From contig NZ_ARYN01000007.1 in NCBI RefSeq assembly GCF_002094855.1, positions 1 to 64,000 of the forward strand: a stretch of DNA of 64,000 nucleotides. Reading direction: 5' to 3'. Below the pieces are notes generated by a model. That model had not been told where the DNA came from, did no database searches, and saw nothing but the letters and a program-made list of their open reading frames with translations. Position 1 is the stretch's first letter. Every line of letters starts with the position of its first letter. Position numbers and translations under genes: made by a program. Below, piece by piece: positions 1 to 9,872 of the stretch. This DNA comes from Zunongwangia atlantica 22II14-10F7. GTDB lineage: Bacteria; Bacteroidota; Bacteroidia; Flavobacteriales; Flavobacteriaceae.

Positions 1-1400
1 TCCACGTGGTAAGCAGCTTCACGACCCTCTGAAATTGCCCAAACTATTAATGATTGACCACGACGCATATCACCTGCAGCGAATATGTGTGGTACATTAG
101 TTTGGTAGTCATTATCGGCTTTTATGTTAGTTCTATTGTCTAGGTCTAATCCTAATTGCTGACTTAAACTGGCTTCTGGTCCTGTAAAGCCTAATGCTAA
201 CAAAGCTAGTTCACATGGCCATTCTTTTTCACTACCTTCCACTTCTTTAAGTTGTGGTCTTTCTCCTTTTTTACCTTTCACCCATTCGATTTGAACAGTT
301 TTAAGGCCTTTTAAATTGCCTTCTTTATCTTTAATAAACTCTTTAGTGCTAATACTCCAATTTCTATTAACACCTTCCTCGTGAGAGCTACTGGTCTTTA
401 AAGTGAAAGGCCAATATGGCCAAGGATTCTGTTTAGTTCTACTGTCTGATGGCATTGGCATAATTTCAAAATTAGTAACCGATTCAGCACCGTGTCTATT
501 TGAGGTTCCAACGCAATCAGATCCTGTGTCACCGCCACCAATTACAATTACGTTTTTACCTTCCGCAGAAAGTTCAGGGGATAATTGCTTTAGGTTATCG
601 ACTACCTGGTTGTTGTTTTTAAGAAATTCCATTGCTTGCACAACACCTTTAGCATCTGCTCCCGGGATTGGTAATCCTCTTCGTTTTGTAGCTCCACCAG
701 TAAGAACTACAGAATCGAATGCTTTTAATTCTTCAACATCATAATTTACACCAACATGAGTATTGGGTTTAAAGGTGATTCCTTCTGCTTCCATGATCTC
801 TAATCTGCGATCAATAACCGATTTGTCTAATTTAAAATCAGGAATACCATAGCGGAGTAAGCCGCCTAATTTCGCATCCCTTTCAAATAAAGTTACATCG
901 TGGCCTGCTCTATTTAATTGTTGTGCTGCAGCCATCCCTGCAGGGCCAGATCCAACAACAGCAACTTTTTTGCCAGTTCTTGTTTTTGGTGGATTAGGAA
1001 CAATCCAGCCTTCTTTGAACCCTCTTTCTACAATATACTTTTCAATAAGTTCTATTGAAACAGGAGGTTCTATAATTCCTAATACACAGGCAGATTCGCA
1101 AGGAGCGGGGCATAGACGTCCTGTAAATTCAGGGAAATTATTTGTAGAATGTAAAATTTGTAATGCTTTTTTCCAATCGTTTTGATAAACAGCATGATTA
1201 AAATCTGGTATTAGGTTACCTAGTGGGCAACCACTATGGCAAAACGGTATTCCGCAGTCCATACAACGAGCTCCCTGATGATTAAGCTCTTCAGTATCTA
1301 AATCTTTTGTAAATTCTTTATAATTCTTAACTCTTAGCTCTACGGCTTCTGTTGTTTCTTCTTTTCTTTCGTATTCTAAAAATCCTCTAAGTTTTCCCAT
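1..1400 (-). CDS. gltD: Glutamate synthase small subunit (partial, cut by window edge)
   Basis: Small subunit of NADPH-dependent glutamate synthase. It passes electrons from NADPH through FAD and Fe-S clusters to the large subunit for glutamate formation from glutamine and 2-oxoglutarate. I read the frame directly: it starts MGKLRGFLEYERK at the ATG complementary to 1398-1400 and stays open to base 1. Visible are the N-terminal cysteine clusters (RCMDCGIPFCHSGC and LCPAPCESAC), an FAD-binding GSGPAG near residue 150 and a second dinucleotide fold (VIGGGDTGSDCVG). It ends with the FAAGDMRRGQSL segment typical of the family's C-terminal part. About 466 codons are present, so only some 15-20 C-terminal residues should be missing. 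It lies 2 bp downstream of gltB, so the two are surely co-transcribed and co-translated. Confidence 0.96.
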   Translation of the reverse strand, partial: MGKLRGFLEYERKEETTEAVELRVKNYKEFTKDLDTEELNHQGARCMDCGIPFCHSGCPLGNLIPDFNHAVYQNDWKKALQILHSTNNFPEFTGRLCPAPCESACVLGIIEPPVSIELIEKYIVERGFKEGWIVPNPPKTRTGKKVAVVGSGPAGMAAAQQLNRAGHDVTLFERDAKLGGLLRYGIPDFKLDKSVIDRRLEIMEAEGITFKPNTHVGVNYDVEELKAFDSVVLTGGATKRRGLPIPGADAKGVVQAMEFLKNNNQVVDNLKQLSPELSAEGKNVIVIGGGDTGSDCVGTSNRHGAESVTNFEIMPMPSDSRTKQNPWPYWPFTLKTSSSHEEGVNRNWSISTKEFIKDKEGNLKGLKTVQIEWVKGKKGERPQLKEVEGSEKEWPCELALLALGFTGPEASLSQQLGLDLDNRTNIKADNDYQTNVPHIFAAGDMRRGQSLIVWAISEGREAAYHV

Positions 1401-1402
1401 TA

Positions 1403-4400
1403 TTACGCCGTTTTAAGTTCCAGGTTTTCTTCATTCTTTTTTTCTTCTTCCATTCTTTGTAATGCTTTTTTGTATTCTATAGGCATTACTTTGATGAATT
1501 TGGAAAGGTTTTCTTCCCAATTTTCTAATATGTGGCCTGCAACTTCACTATCGGTGTGATAGTAGTGATTTTGTATTAATTCTTTTAATTCTGAAGCGTC
1601 ATCATTAGATACATGCTCTAATTCGATCATCTCCATATTAAAATTGTTATTATCTAAATTGTTTTCTGGATTATAGATATATGCAATTCCGCCGCTCATT
1701 CCTGCTGCAAAATTACGTCCTATTTTACCTAATATTACTGCTCTACCGCCCGTCATATATTCACAGCCATGATCTCCGATTCCTTCAATTACGGCTTTGG
1801 CACCAGAGTTTCTTACACAGAAGCGTTCTCCTCCAATTCCGTTGATATAGGCTTCTCCGTTAATAGCTCCGTATAAAGCAACGTTTCCAATAATGACGTT
1901 CTCATTGGATTTAAAAGTAGCTTCTTCTGGCTTTTTTACTGTAAGGGTAGCGCCACTAAGTCCTTTTCCGAAGTAATCATTAGTGTTTCCGGTAACATTC
2001 ATCGTAAGTCCGCGTGTAGCGAAAGCACCAAAACTTTGCCCTGCAGATCCTTTAAAGTTTAGATCTAGAGTGTGCTCTGGTAATCCGCCTTCTCCATGAA
2101 TTTTAGATATTTCGTTACTCAAAATAGCACCAGTAGTTCTGTTAATATTAGAAATATTGAAATCTAGGCTCATTTTTTCTTTACGATAAATCGCCGGGTG
2201 GGCTTTGCTAAGAATATCAAAATCTAATGCATTTTCTAGACCGTGATTTTGATCCTGAGTTTTATAAAGCGGAAGATCCTTGTCTATATTTGGTCTATAA
2301 AGAATATTTGATAAATCTATTCCCTGTGCTTTGTAATGTTCTATAGCACGATCCATGTCTAATTTCTGACTTTGTCCCACCATTTCATTAAGTGTTCTAA
2401 ATCCAAGACTAGCCATAATTTCGCGTAATTCCTGGGCTACGAAATACATGAAATTAATTACATTTTCAGGAGTTCCTTTAAAGTTCTTTCTTAATTCTGG
2501 ATCCTGAGTAGCGATTCCTACAGGACATGTATTTAGATGACATGCGCGCATCATAATACATCCAGAAGCAACAAGTGGGGCAGTAGAGAAACCAAATTCT
2601 TCAGCTCCCAGTAAACAAGCTATCGCAACATCACGTCCTGTTTTTAACTGTCCGTCACATTCAACCGTAATTCTGCTTCTTAAATTATTTAATAGCAAAG
2701 TTTGTTGCGCTTCAGCAATGCCTAGTTCCCAAGGTAAACCTGCATGTCTTAATGAGGTGAGAGGAGAAGCTCCTGTACCACCATCGTAACCAGAAATAAG
2801 AACAACGTCTGCTTTAGCTTTTGCCACACCAGCTGCGATAGTACCTACACCAACTTTAGAAACAAGTTTTACGTTGATACGTGCTTCTCTATTCGCGTTT
2901 TTAAGATCAAAAATTAATTGCGCCAAATCCTCAATAGAATAAATATCATGGTGAGGAGGAGGGGAAATTAATCCAACGTATGGAGTGGAATTTCTTGTTT
3001 TTGCGATAGAAGGATTTACTTTTGGTCCAGGTAATTGTCCACCTTCTCCAGGCTTAGCTCCCTGAGCCATTTTAATCTGAATTTCTTTTGCGTTAGAAAG
3101 ATAATTTATGGATACCCCAAATCTTCCTGAAGCTACCTGTTTAATAGCACTGTTTCTCCAGTTTCCGTTAGCATCTCTGGTAAATCTGTTAGCATCTTCA
3201 CCACCTTCACCACTATTACTTTTTCCTTGTAGGCGGTTCATGGCAATAGCAAGATTCTCGTGTGCTTCTTTACTAATCGAACCAAACGACATCGCTCCGG
3301 TCTTAAACCTTTTTACGATTTCTGTCCATGGCTCAACTTCATCTATAGAAATAGGGTTAAGTTCTTTAAACTTAAACATTCCTCGAAGTGTCATCAGGTT
3401 TTTAGTCTGATTATTAATAAAATTCGAGTATTCCTGATATGTTTTATAACTATTTTGCTTAACCGCCTGCTGTAATTTTGCTACTGAAGCAGGATTAAGC
3501 ATATGGCGTTCACCATTTCTTCTCCAACGATAATCACCACCAATTTCCAGATCTAATCCAGTATCGGTTTCTGGTGGAGTAAATGCAGTTTTATAACGTT
3601 TTTGAATTTCTTTTTCGATCTCATAAAGTCCAATTCCTTCAATTCTAGAAGGTGTATTTGTGAAATACTTATTAGTAAACTTTTTGTTTAGTCCAAGAAT
3701 TTCGAAAATCTGTGAACCACGATAAGAATGTAAGGTTGAAATACCAATCTTATTCATGATTTTTACGATTCCTTTTCCAATCGCTTTGTTGAAGTTTTTA
3801 ACTGCAACATCTGGATCTTTTTCATCAATATCACCATCTTCAGAAAGCTTGTAGATAATTTCGTTTACCATATATGGATTAATAGCGCAGGCACCATAAC
3901 CAAATAGTAATGCAAAATGATGTGGCTCTCTTGGTTCAGCAGATTCTATTACAATACCAAAAGCAGATCTTCTTTTATGTTTTTTAAGTTCGTGATGAAC
4001 AAAAGAGCATGCTAGAAGTGAAGGGATAGGAGCAAGTTTATCACTTACGTTTCTATCTGAAAGGATAATGATGTTTCTGTCTTCATCAACAGCCTTTCTA
4101 ATTTCCTGTACAATTTCTTCAAGTCGTTCTTCAAGACCATTTAAACCTTTGTCAATTTCGTACAATATCGAAATTGATTTTGCACGGAAATCTGGATGAT
4201 CTATATATTTTATTTTATCCAGATCTTCGTTAGAAATCACCGGATTCTGAATTCTTAATTTCTTAGCGTGCTCTGGGGTGATATCGAAGATATTCTTGTC
4301 TTCACCAATTGATAAGCTAATATCTGTTACAATCTCTTCGCGAATTCCATCTAATGGTGGGTTGGTTACCTGTGCGAAAAGTTGTTTAAAGTAGTTGAAT

Positions 4401-5926
4401 AAAAGTTGTGGTTTATCTGAAAGAACAGCTAATGGAATATCTGTTCCCATAGAACCAATAGCCTCTTTACCCTGGGTGGCCATTGGGCTAATGATAGTTT
4501 TAATATCTTCTATGGTGTATCCAAATACTTTTTGTCTTGTTTTAAAATCTACTGGCTCTATTGGTGTTTTGTTTCCTGTGTAAGGAACATCGGCAAGAGG
4601 CAGTAAATTTGAGTCTAGCCATTTGCGGTAAGGACGTTTAGAAACAATTTGTTCTTTAACTTCTTCATCACCAACGATGCGACCTTCAACCATATCTACC
4701 AGGAACATTTTCCCTGGCTCAAGACGACCGTGTAATTCTACATTTTCAGGCTTTACATCAACGACTCCGGTTTCAGAAGACATAATTACATAACCGTCTT
4801 TTGTAACGGTATATCTAGAAGGTCTTAATCCATTACGGTCTAGCAGTGCACCAATATATTGCCCGTCTGTAAAAGGAATTGAAGCAGGACCATCCCAAGG
4901 CTCCATGATGCAGGCGTTGTATTCGTAAAAAGCTTTTTTACCATCACCCATAGAAGGGTTTTTTTCCCAGGCTTCAGGTACCATCATCATAATAGCTTCT
5001 GGTAGAGAACGCCCCGTTTGTAAAAGCATTTCTAAAACCATGTCCATAGAAGCAGAATCAGATTTTCCTTCTAAGGTAACTGGTAAAATCTTTTTGATGT
5101 CTTCTCCAAAAATCTCACTTTCAAAAAGTTCTTCTCTGGCCTTCATTCGGCTAAGATTTCCTCTTAAAGTGTTAATTTCTCCATTGTGGCACATATATCT
5201 AAATGGCTGAGCCAAATCCCAGGTAGGGAATGTGTTAGTAGAGAAACGCTGGTGTACTAAAGCAAGTTTAGTTACCAAATCTGGATCATTAAGATCTTTA
5301 TAGTAAATATTGATGTCTTGCGGCATCAATAAACCTTTATAAATAATTGTTTTTGTAGATAAACTTGGAAGGTAGAAATATTCAGCTTCTCCTAAATTAG
5401 AGCTGTATATTTTATGCTCTGCAATTTTTCTTGCGGCAAATAATTTTGCTCTAAAAACCTCGTCGGTCGTATCTTCATCTTTACCGATAAAGATTTGTTG
5501 TACATTTGGTTCGCTTAAAGATGCAATGCTTCCCAGGCAAGATTTATCTACCGGAACTTCTCTCCATCCGATAATATTTAAACCTTGATTAATAACCTCT
5601 TCTTCAAAAATCTCCTTACAAATCTTTAATTGATTTTTAGATCTTGGAAGAAAAACCATTCCTGCTGCATATTCACCAAATTCAGGTAAATCGAAGTCAC
5701 AAACTTTCTTGAAGAAATTATGCGGAATTTCAATCAAAATCCCGGCTCCATCTCCAGTTTTTCCATCAGCACTTACCGCTCCACGATGTTCTAATCGAAT
5801 TAGAATATCCAAAGCTTTGTGAATGATGTCGTTTGTGCGCTTACCTTTTAAGTTACAAATGAATCCCGCGCCGCAATTATCTCTCTCAAATTCAGGCAAG
5901 TAAAGCCCCTGCTCTTTTGGTCTCAT
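1403..5926 (-). CDS. gltB: Glutamate synthase large subunit
   Basis: Large (alpha) subunit of glutamate synthase, 1507 residues, normal for the bacterial enzyme. An N-terminal Ntn-type glutaminase releases ammonia, which is channelled to the FMN/Fe-S synthase domain. The start gives a short 17-residue propeptide before Cys18 (ERDNCGAGF), the expected catalytic N-terminal cysteine after processing. The 3Fe-4S motif CX5CX4C is intact at C1123, C1129 and C1134. The FMN-binding barrel precedes it (GGEDANRF, GAKPGEGGQLPG), and the glycine-rich beta-helix domain fills the C-terminus (GGRAVILGKIGRNFAAGMSGG). A TAnnTTTG box at 5953-5960 on the same strand lies about 30 bp upstream and is a plausible -7 element. 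gltD follows after 2 bp. Confidence 0.98.
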   Translation of the reverse strand: MRPKEQGLYLPEFERDNCGAGFICNLKGKRTNDIIHKALDILIRLEHRGAVSADGKTGDGAGILIEIPHNFFKKVCDFDLPEFGEYAAGMVFLPRSKNQLKICKEIFEEEVINQGLNIIGWREVPVDKSCLGSIASLSEPNVQQIFIGKDEDTTDEVFRAKLFAARKIAEHKIYSSNLGEAEYFYLPSLSTKTIIYKGLLMPQDINIYYKDLNDPDLVTKLALVHQRFSTNTFPTWDLAQPFRYMCHNGEINTLRGNLSRMKAREELFESEIFGEDIKKILPVTLEGKSDSASMDMVLEMLLQTGRSLPEAIMMMVPEAWEKNPSMGDGKKAFYEYNACIMEPWDGPASIPFTDGQYIGALLDRNGLRPSRYTVTKDGYVIMSSETGVVDVKPENVELHGRLEPGKMFLVDMVEGRIVGDEEVKEQIVSKRPYRKWLDSNLLPLADVPYTGNKTPIEPVDFKTRQKVFGYTIEDIKTIISPMATQGKEAIGSMGTDIPLAVLSDKPQLLFNYFKQLFAQVTNPPLDGIREEIVTDISLSIGEDKNIFDITPEHAKKLRIQNPVISNEDLDKIKYIDHPDFRAKSISILYEIDKGLNGLEERLEEIVQEIRKAVDEDRNIIILSDRNVSDKLAPIPSLLACSFVHHELKKHKRRSAFGIVIESAEPREPHHFALLFGYGACAINPYMVNEIIYKLSEDGDIDEKDPDVAVKNFNKAIGKGIVKIMNKIGISTLHSYRGSQIFEILGLNKKFTNKYFTNTPSRIEGIGLYEIEKEIQKRYKTAFTPPETDTGLDLEIGGDYRWRRNGERHMLNPASVAKLQQAVKQNSYKTYQEYSNFINNQTKNLMTLRGMFKFKELNPISIDEVEPWTEIVKRFKTGAMSFGSISKEAHENLAIAMNRLQGKSNSGEGGEDANRFTRDANGNWRNSAIKQVASGRFGVSINYLSNAKEIQIKMAQGAKPGEGGQLPGPKVNPSIAKTRNSTPYVGLISPPPHHDIYSIEDLAQLIFDLKNANREARINVKLVSKVGVGTIAAGVAKAKADVVLISGYDGGTGASPLTSLRHAGLPWELGIAEAQQTLLLNNLRSRITVECDGQLKTGRDVAIACLLGAEEFGFSTAPLVASGCIMMRACHLNTCPVGIATQDPELRKNFKGTPENVINFMYFVAQELREIMASLGFRTLNEMVGQSQKLDMDRAIEHYKAQGIDLSNILYRPNIDKDLPLYKTQDQNHGLENALDFDILSKAHPAIYRKEKMSLDFNISNINRTTGAILSNEISKIHGEGGLPEHTLDLNFKGSAGQSFGAFATRGLTMNVTGNTNDYFGKGLSGATLTVKKPEEATFKSNENVIIGNVALYGAINGEAYINGIGGERFCVRNSGAKAVIEGIGDHGCEYMTGGRAVILGKIGRNFAAGMSGGIAYIYNPENNLDNNNFNMEMIELEHVSNDDASELKELIQNHYYHTDSEVAGHILENWEENLSKFIKVMPIEYKKALQRMEEEKKNEENLELKTA

Positions 5927-5952
5927 AACCTATCTTCCTTATATTATTACTA

Positions 5953-5960
5953 CAAAAATA
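5953..5960 (-). promoter_or_regulatory. Putative -7 box for gltBD
   Basis: Read on the minus strand this is TATTTTTG, matching the Bacteroidota -7 consensus TAnnTTTG, about 27 bp before the gltB start. I did not find a clear TTG -33 element at the right distance, so this is tentative. Confidence 0.35.
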
Positions 5961-6106
5961 TCTAAATTAGTAAAGAATATGAAAGTAATAATAGGAAAGA
6001 GTGTATTAAATCCACTAAAACTAAAGAAAATCTTAATTTTTATTAATAGTTTAATAAATCAAGGGGTAATTTCCGAATTTCGCAATGGTGAATATCAGTT
6101 TTTGAT

Positions 6107-6136
6107 ATAAAAAAACTCGCTTTGATTTAGCGAGTT
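6107..6136 (-). terminator. Rho-independent terminator after acyl-CoA dehydrogenase
   Basis: Perfect 8-bp stem (aactcgct at 6114-6121 with agcgagtt at 6129-6136) and a 7-nt loop. On the minus strand it is followed by a run of T. It lies 20 bp downstream of the acyl-CoA dehydrogenase stop. Confidence 0.85.
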
Positions 6137-6156
6137 GATTTTGAGTGTTTTCAGGC

Positions 6157-7299
6157 TTATTTTTTAAGGATACTCCTAGAGATTACGATCTTTTGAATTT
6201 CTGAAGTTCCTTCGTAAATCTGGGTGATTTTTGCATCTCGCATTAAACGTTCTACGTGATATTCTTTTACAAAACCATTCCCTCCGTGAACCTGAACTGC
6301 TTCAACTGTTACATCCATAGCGGTTTGTGAAGCGCTTAATTTTGCCATTGCACCACTAAGATCATAATTTTGCTTTTGATCTTTATCCCAGGCAGCTTTC
6401 ATTACTAAATGTCTTGAACTTTCTATAGAAGTATACATATCTGCCAATTTAAAAGCAATTGCCTGGTGATTGCTAATTTCAGTTCCAAAAGCTTTTCGCT
6501 GTTTAGAGTAATCTCTTGCAAGTTCGAATGCACCAGAGGCAATTCCCAACGCTTGCGCAGCAATTCCAATTCTACCTCCGGCTAATGTTTTCATAGCAAA
6601 TTTAAAACCAAATCCGTCCTCGCCAATTCTGTTTTCTTTTGGAACTTTTACATCATTGAAGTTTAGAGAATGTGTGTCACTTCCCCTAATTCCCAATTTA
6701 TTTTCTTTAGGGCCAACTTCAAAACCTTCCCATCCTTTTTCAACAATAAAAGCATTTATTCCATGATGCTTTTTCTCTCTATCGGTTTGTGCGATCACTA
6801 AATAATAATCTGCAGTGCCGCCATTAGTGATCCAGTTTTTGGTTCCGTTTAAAAGATAATAATCTCCTTTATCGATTGCGCTAGTTCGTTGAGAAGTAGC
6901 ATCGCTACCAGCTTCGGGTTCAGAAAGGCAAAATGCACCTAATTTTTCTCCGGTAGTAAGTTTAGAGAGATATTTCTCTTTTTGCTCATGTGTGCCATAA
7001 GTGTCCAGCCCCCAGCAAACTAACGAATTGTTTACAGACATCACAACTGAGGCTGATGCATCTATCTTCGAGATTTCTTCCATCGCTAAAACATAGCTTA
7101 TGGTATCCATACCGCCACCACCATATTCTGGAGACGCCATCATGCCTAAAAAGCCAAGTTCGCCCATTTTCTTAACTTGTGCTGCAGGAAATTCCTGTTT
7201 TTCGTCTCTTTCGATTACCCCAGGTAATAATTCGGTTTTTGCAAAATCGCGAGCAGCATCGCGAATCATTATATGTTCTTCAGTTAATTCGAAATTCAT
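6157..7299 (-). CDS. Acyl-CoA dehydrogenase (short-chain type)
   Basis: FAD-dependent acyl-CoA dehydrogenase that introduces the alpha-beta double bond in an acyl-CoA, passing electrons to ETF. The length of 380 residues is standard. Family signatures are present: the FAD/substrate segment FCLSEPEAGSDA, the WITNGG motif and the ending QIYEGTSEIQ. In that ending Glu363 is the catalytic base in the position used by short-chain/butyryl-CoA dehydrogenases. Substrate chain length cannot be read from sequence alone; branched-chain acyl-CoAs are also possible. It is monocistronic, with its own promoter (7336-7366) and terminator (6107-6136). It is divergent from anmK with about 90 bp between the starts. 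Confidence 0.95.
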   Translation of the reverse strand: MNFELTEEHIMIRDAARDFAKTELLPGVIERDEKQEFPAAQVKKMGELGFLGMMASPEYGGGGMDTISYVLAMEEISKIDASASVVMSVNNSLVCWGLDTYGTHEQKEKYLSKLTTGEKLGAFCLSEPEAGSDATSQRTSAIDKGDYYLLNGTKNWITNGGTADYYLVIAQTDREKKHHGINAFIVEKGWEGFEVGPKENKLGIRGSDTHSLNFNDVKVPKENRIGEDGFGFKFAMKTLAGGRIGIAAQALGIASGAFELARDYSKQRKAFGTEISNHQAIAFKLADMYTSIESSRHLVMKAAWDKDQKQNYDLSGAMAKLSASQTAMDVTVEAVQVHGGNGFVKEYHVERLMRDAKITQIYEGTSEIQKIVISRSILKK

Positions 7300-7335
7300 T
7301 GGATTATAAATTTAGAAAAAAGTAATTTTCGCTAC

Positions 7336-7366
7336 CAAATATAAATTTTTGATATGTATTTTTCAA
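7336..7366 (-). promoter_or_regulatory. Promoter for acyl-CoA dehydrogenase
   Basis: Minus strand: TTG (complement of CAA at 7364-7366), 20 nt spacing, then TATATTTG (complement of 7336-7343). This fits the Bacteroidota vegetative promoter TTG-N17-23-TAnnTTTG. The box is about 37 bp upstream of the ATG. Confidence 0.55.
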
Positions 7367-7390
7367 TAATAATTAGTTAATTTTGAGAAT

Positions 7391-8458
7391 ATGAAAAAAT
7401 CAGACTATTTTGTAATTGGGGTGATGTCTGGAACCAGCTTAGACGGAATCGATTTAGCTTATATTCATTTCTCTGTTGAAAATAACTATAATTTTGAAAT
7501 TTTAAAAGCCGATACGGTAGGTTATTCAGCAGAATGGCGCGAAAAACTCAATTCGGCTATCGATTTAGAGGAAAATCAGCTTCAGGATTTAAATAAAGAA
7601 TATACTAAATATCTGGCAGGAGTAATTCTTAGCTTTATTGCTGAAAATGATATTCGAAATGTAGATGCTGTATGTTCGCACGGGCATACCATAAAGCACG
7701 AGCCACAGAATGCTTTTACATTACAGATAGGAAATCTTCCTGAAATTGCCCAATATCTAAACTATAAGGTAGTATGTGATTTTAGAGTCCAGGATGTAGA
7801 GCTTGGTGGGCAGGGGGCGCCTTTGGTGCCGATAGGCGATAAGATTCTTTTTAATAAATATCGATACTGTTTAAATTTAGGTGGTTTTGCAAATATTTCT
7901 GAAGAGCAAAATGGTGAAATGCTGGCCTACGATATTTGTGCGGTGAATACCGTAGTCAATTATTTTACCAGGCGAATAGGAAAGGAGTATGATGATAAAG
8001 GAAAGATGGCTTCAGAAGGAAAACTAAATGAAAAATTACTTCAGAAATTAAACAATCTTAGCTTTTATAATCAAAATCCGCCAAAATCATTGGGTATTGA
8101 ATGGGTGAAAGCTGAAGTTTTACCAATAATTACTTCCGAAGAAATCTCTATTCCTGATGTTTTACATACGTATGTTATTCATGTAGCACAACAAGTCTCA
8201 AAAGTGCTCGATAATCAGCAGCAATCTAAAGTTTTAGTAACAGGCGGCGGAGCTTTTAATGATTTTTTGATCGAAAAATTCAAAAGCTATTCAAATTGCG
8301 AGTTTGTAATTCCTGAAGCTAAAATTATCGATTTTAAGGAGGCTTTAATTTTTGGTTTGTTAGGCGTGTTAAGATTAGAAGAAAAAATAAATGTTTTAAG
8401 TTCGGTTACCGGCGCCAGTAAAGATCATTCTTCTGGTAAGATTTTTTTACCGGCATAG
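7391..8458 (+). CDS. anmK: Anhydro-N-acetylmuramic acid kinase
   Basis: Converts 1,6-anhydro-MurNAc and ATP to MurNAc-6-phosphate in cytoplasmic peptidoglycan recycling. The 355 residues begin with the AnmK phosphate-binding signature GVMSGTSLDGIDLAY at residues 10-24. Further family blocks follow: VCSHGHTIKHEP, a DFRVQDVELGGQGAPLVPIGD stretch (positions about 133-153) and VTGGGAFN near residue 285. Together they make the assignment firm. The gene stands alone, divergent from acyl-CoA dehydrogenase. A TAATTTTG box at 7378-7385 lies only 5 bp before the ATG, so if used the mRNA would be nearly leaderless; this is uncertain. murF and mpl elsewhere in the window act in the same cell-wall cycle. 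Confidence 0.96.
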   Translation: MKKSDYFVIGVMSGTSLDGIDLAYIHFSVENNYNFEILKADTVGYSAEWREKLNSAIDLEENQLQDLNKEYTKYLAGVILSFIAENDIRNVDAVCSHGHTIKHEPQNAFTLQIGNLPEIAQYLNYKVVCDFRVQDVELGGQGAPLVPIGDKILFNKYRYCLNLGGFANISEEQNGEMLAYDICAVNTVVNYFTRRIGKEYDDKGKMASEGKLNEKLLQKLNNLSFYNQNPPKSLGIEWVKAEVLPIITSEEISIPDVLHTYVIHVAQQVSKVLDNQQQSKVLVTGGGAFNDFLIEKFKSYSNCEFVIPEAKIIDFKEALIFGLLGVLRLEEKINVLSSVTGASKDHSSGKIFLPA

Positions 8459-8476
8459 CTTAAAACTGTGATTAGT

Positions 8477-8484
8477 TATATTTG
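8477..8484 (+). promoter_or_regulatory. Putative -7 box for amino-acid dehydrogenase
   Basis: TATATTTG matches TAnnTTTG, 26 bp upstream of the dehydrogenase ATG at 8511. No convincing TTG -33 element was found at the standard spacing. Confidence 0.4.
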
Positions 8485-8510
8485 GTACAAAATTTATTTC
8501 CACACATAAT

Positions 8511-9737
8511 ATGAAAGAATTATTAAAAGTATACGAGAATAAAGAACCTGAAATTGTTTTTCATTGGAATGATCCTGAAACTGAAGCTGAAGGTTGGACG
8601 GTGATTAATTCGCTTAGAGGTGGTGCTGCCGGTGGCGGAACTCGAATGAGAGAAGGATTGGATAAAAATGAAGTACTTTCTTTAGCAAAAACAATGGAAG
8701 TAAAATTTACCGTTTCTGGGCCTGCGATTGGAGGAGCAAAATCGGGAATAAATTTTGACCCCAAAGATCCTCGAAAAAAAGGCGTTTTAGAACGTTGGTA
8801 TAAAGCGGTTTCTCCTTTACTAAAAAGTTATTACGGTACCGGTGGAGATCTAAATGTAGATGAAATTCATGAAGTGATTCCAATTACTGAAGATTGCGGA
8901 GTTTGGCATCCGCAGGAAGGTGTTTTTAATGGACATTTTCAGCCAACCGAAGCAGATAAGATTAATAGAATAGGGCAACTTCGTCAGGGGGTAATTAAAG
9001 TTTTAGAAAATACCGGTTATTCTCCAGATATCTCTAGAAAATATACCGTGGCCGATATGATTACCGGTTTTGGTGTTGCTGAAGCCGTGAATCAATACTA
9101 TCAAATTTATGGTGGTAATATAAAAGGAAAAAAAGCGATTGTACAGGGGTTTGGTAATGTAGGTTCTGCAGCGGCTTATTATCTGGCACAGATGGGAGCG
9201 AAAGTTGTTGGGATTATCGATCGCGTAGGTGGTTTGATCAATGAGGAAGGTTTTTCTTTTGAAGAAATAAAAGATCTTTTCCTTAATAAGCACGGAAATA
9301 CTTTAAATGCTAAAAATTTAATTTCGTTTGAAGAAATCAATCAAAAAATATGGAATCTTGATGCTGAAATATTTACGCCATGTGCAGCTTCAAGATTGGT
9401 TGCTAAAGAGCAAATTTCAAGTTTAATAGAAAATAAGCTGGAAGTGATTTCTTGTGGAGCAAATGTTCCTTTTGCAGATAAAGAAATTTTCTTTGGTCCT
9501 ATAATGGAGTTTACAGATGAGCGCGTAAGCCTAATTCCAGATTTTATTTCTAATTGTGGGATGGCACGGGTTTTTGCATATTTTATGGAGCGTCGTGTGC
9601 AAATGACCGATGAGGCTATTTTTAATGATACTTCCATGACGATTAAAAATGCTATCCAGAATACCTTTAATAATAATAGTAGTAAAACCAATATTAGTAA
9701 AACTGCCTTCGAGGTTGCTTTAAAACAATTGGTGTAA
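8511..9737 (+). CDS. Glu/Leu/Phe/Val dehydrogenase family protein
   Basis: NAD(P)-dependent amino-acid dehydrogenase that oxidatively deaminates an L-amino acid to its 2-oxo acid. Its 408 residues contain the dimerisation/substrate domain with the glycine-rich GGAAGGGTRM and the catalytic-lysine region GPAIGGAKSGI. A Rossmann fold follows with VQGFGNVGSAAA near residues 209-220. It is longer than classic leucine dehydrogenases (about 365 residues) and shorter than GdhA (about 450), so the substrate cannot be fixed: leucine/valine or glutamate are all possible. It sits between anmK and the exbB operon as a single gene, ended by a strong inverted repeat at 9745-9791. Confidence 0.93.
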   Translation: MKELLKVYENKEPEIVFHWNDPETEAEGWTVINSLRGGAAGGGTRMREGLDKNEVLSLAKTMEVKFTVSGPAIGGAKSGINFDPKDPRKKGVLERWYKAVSPLLKSYYGTGGDLNVDEIHEVIPITEDCGVWHPQEGVFNGHFQPTEADKINRIGQLRQGVIKVLENTGYSPDISRKYTVADMITGFGVAEAVNQYYQIYGGNIKGKKAIVQGFGNVGSAAAYYLAQMGAKVVGIIDRVGGLINEEGFSFEEIKDLFLNKHGNTLNAKNLISFEEINQKIWNLDAEIFTPCAASRLVAKEQISSLIENKLEVISCGANVPFADKEIFFGPIMEFTDERVSLIPDFISNCGMARVFAYFMERRVQMTDEAIFNDTSMTIKNAIQNTFNNNSSKTNISKTAFEVALKQLV

Positions 9738-9744
9738 TAGTTAA

Positions 9745-9791
9745 AACTCCTTATCTGTTAGTAATTTCTTAATGAATACAGATAAGGAGTT
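9745..9791 (+). terminator. Long-stem inverted repeat, probable terminator
   Basis: A perfect 14-bp stem (9745-9758 with 9778-9791; arm aactccttatctgt) closes a 19-nt loop directly after the dehydrogenase stop. The following T tract is weak (attctgataattatttt), so it may serve as an mRNA 3' stabiliser as well as a terminator. Confidence 0.65.
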
Positions 9792-9810
9792 ATTCTGATA
9801 ATTATTTTAC

Positions 9811-9818
9811 TAAATTTG
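9811..9818 (+). promoter_or_regulatory. Putative -7 box for exbB operon
   Basis: TAAATTTG matches TAnnTTTG, 54 bp upstream of the exbB ATG and just after the inverted repeat that ends the previous gene. The -33 element is unclear. Confidence 0.4.
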
Positions 9819-9872
9819 GGCAACAATTTTAATCCGTTTATCACGTTACATTAAAAACCCTAATCAATTAAT

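Noticed and set aside
403-1185. Two plus-strand frames (71-113 codons) opposite the gltD sequence
   Set aside because: The complementary strand encodes a clear GltD with its cysteine clusters and FAD motif; these frames have no recognisable domain.
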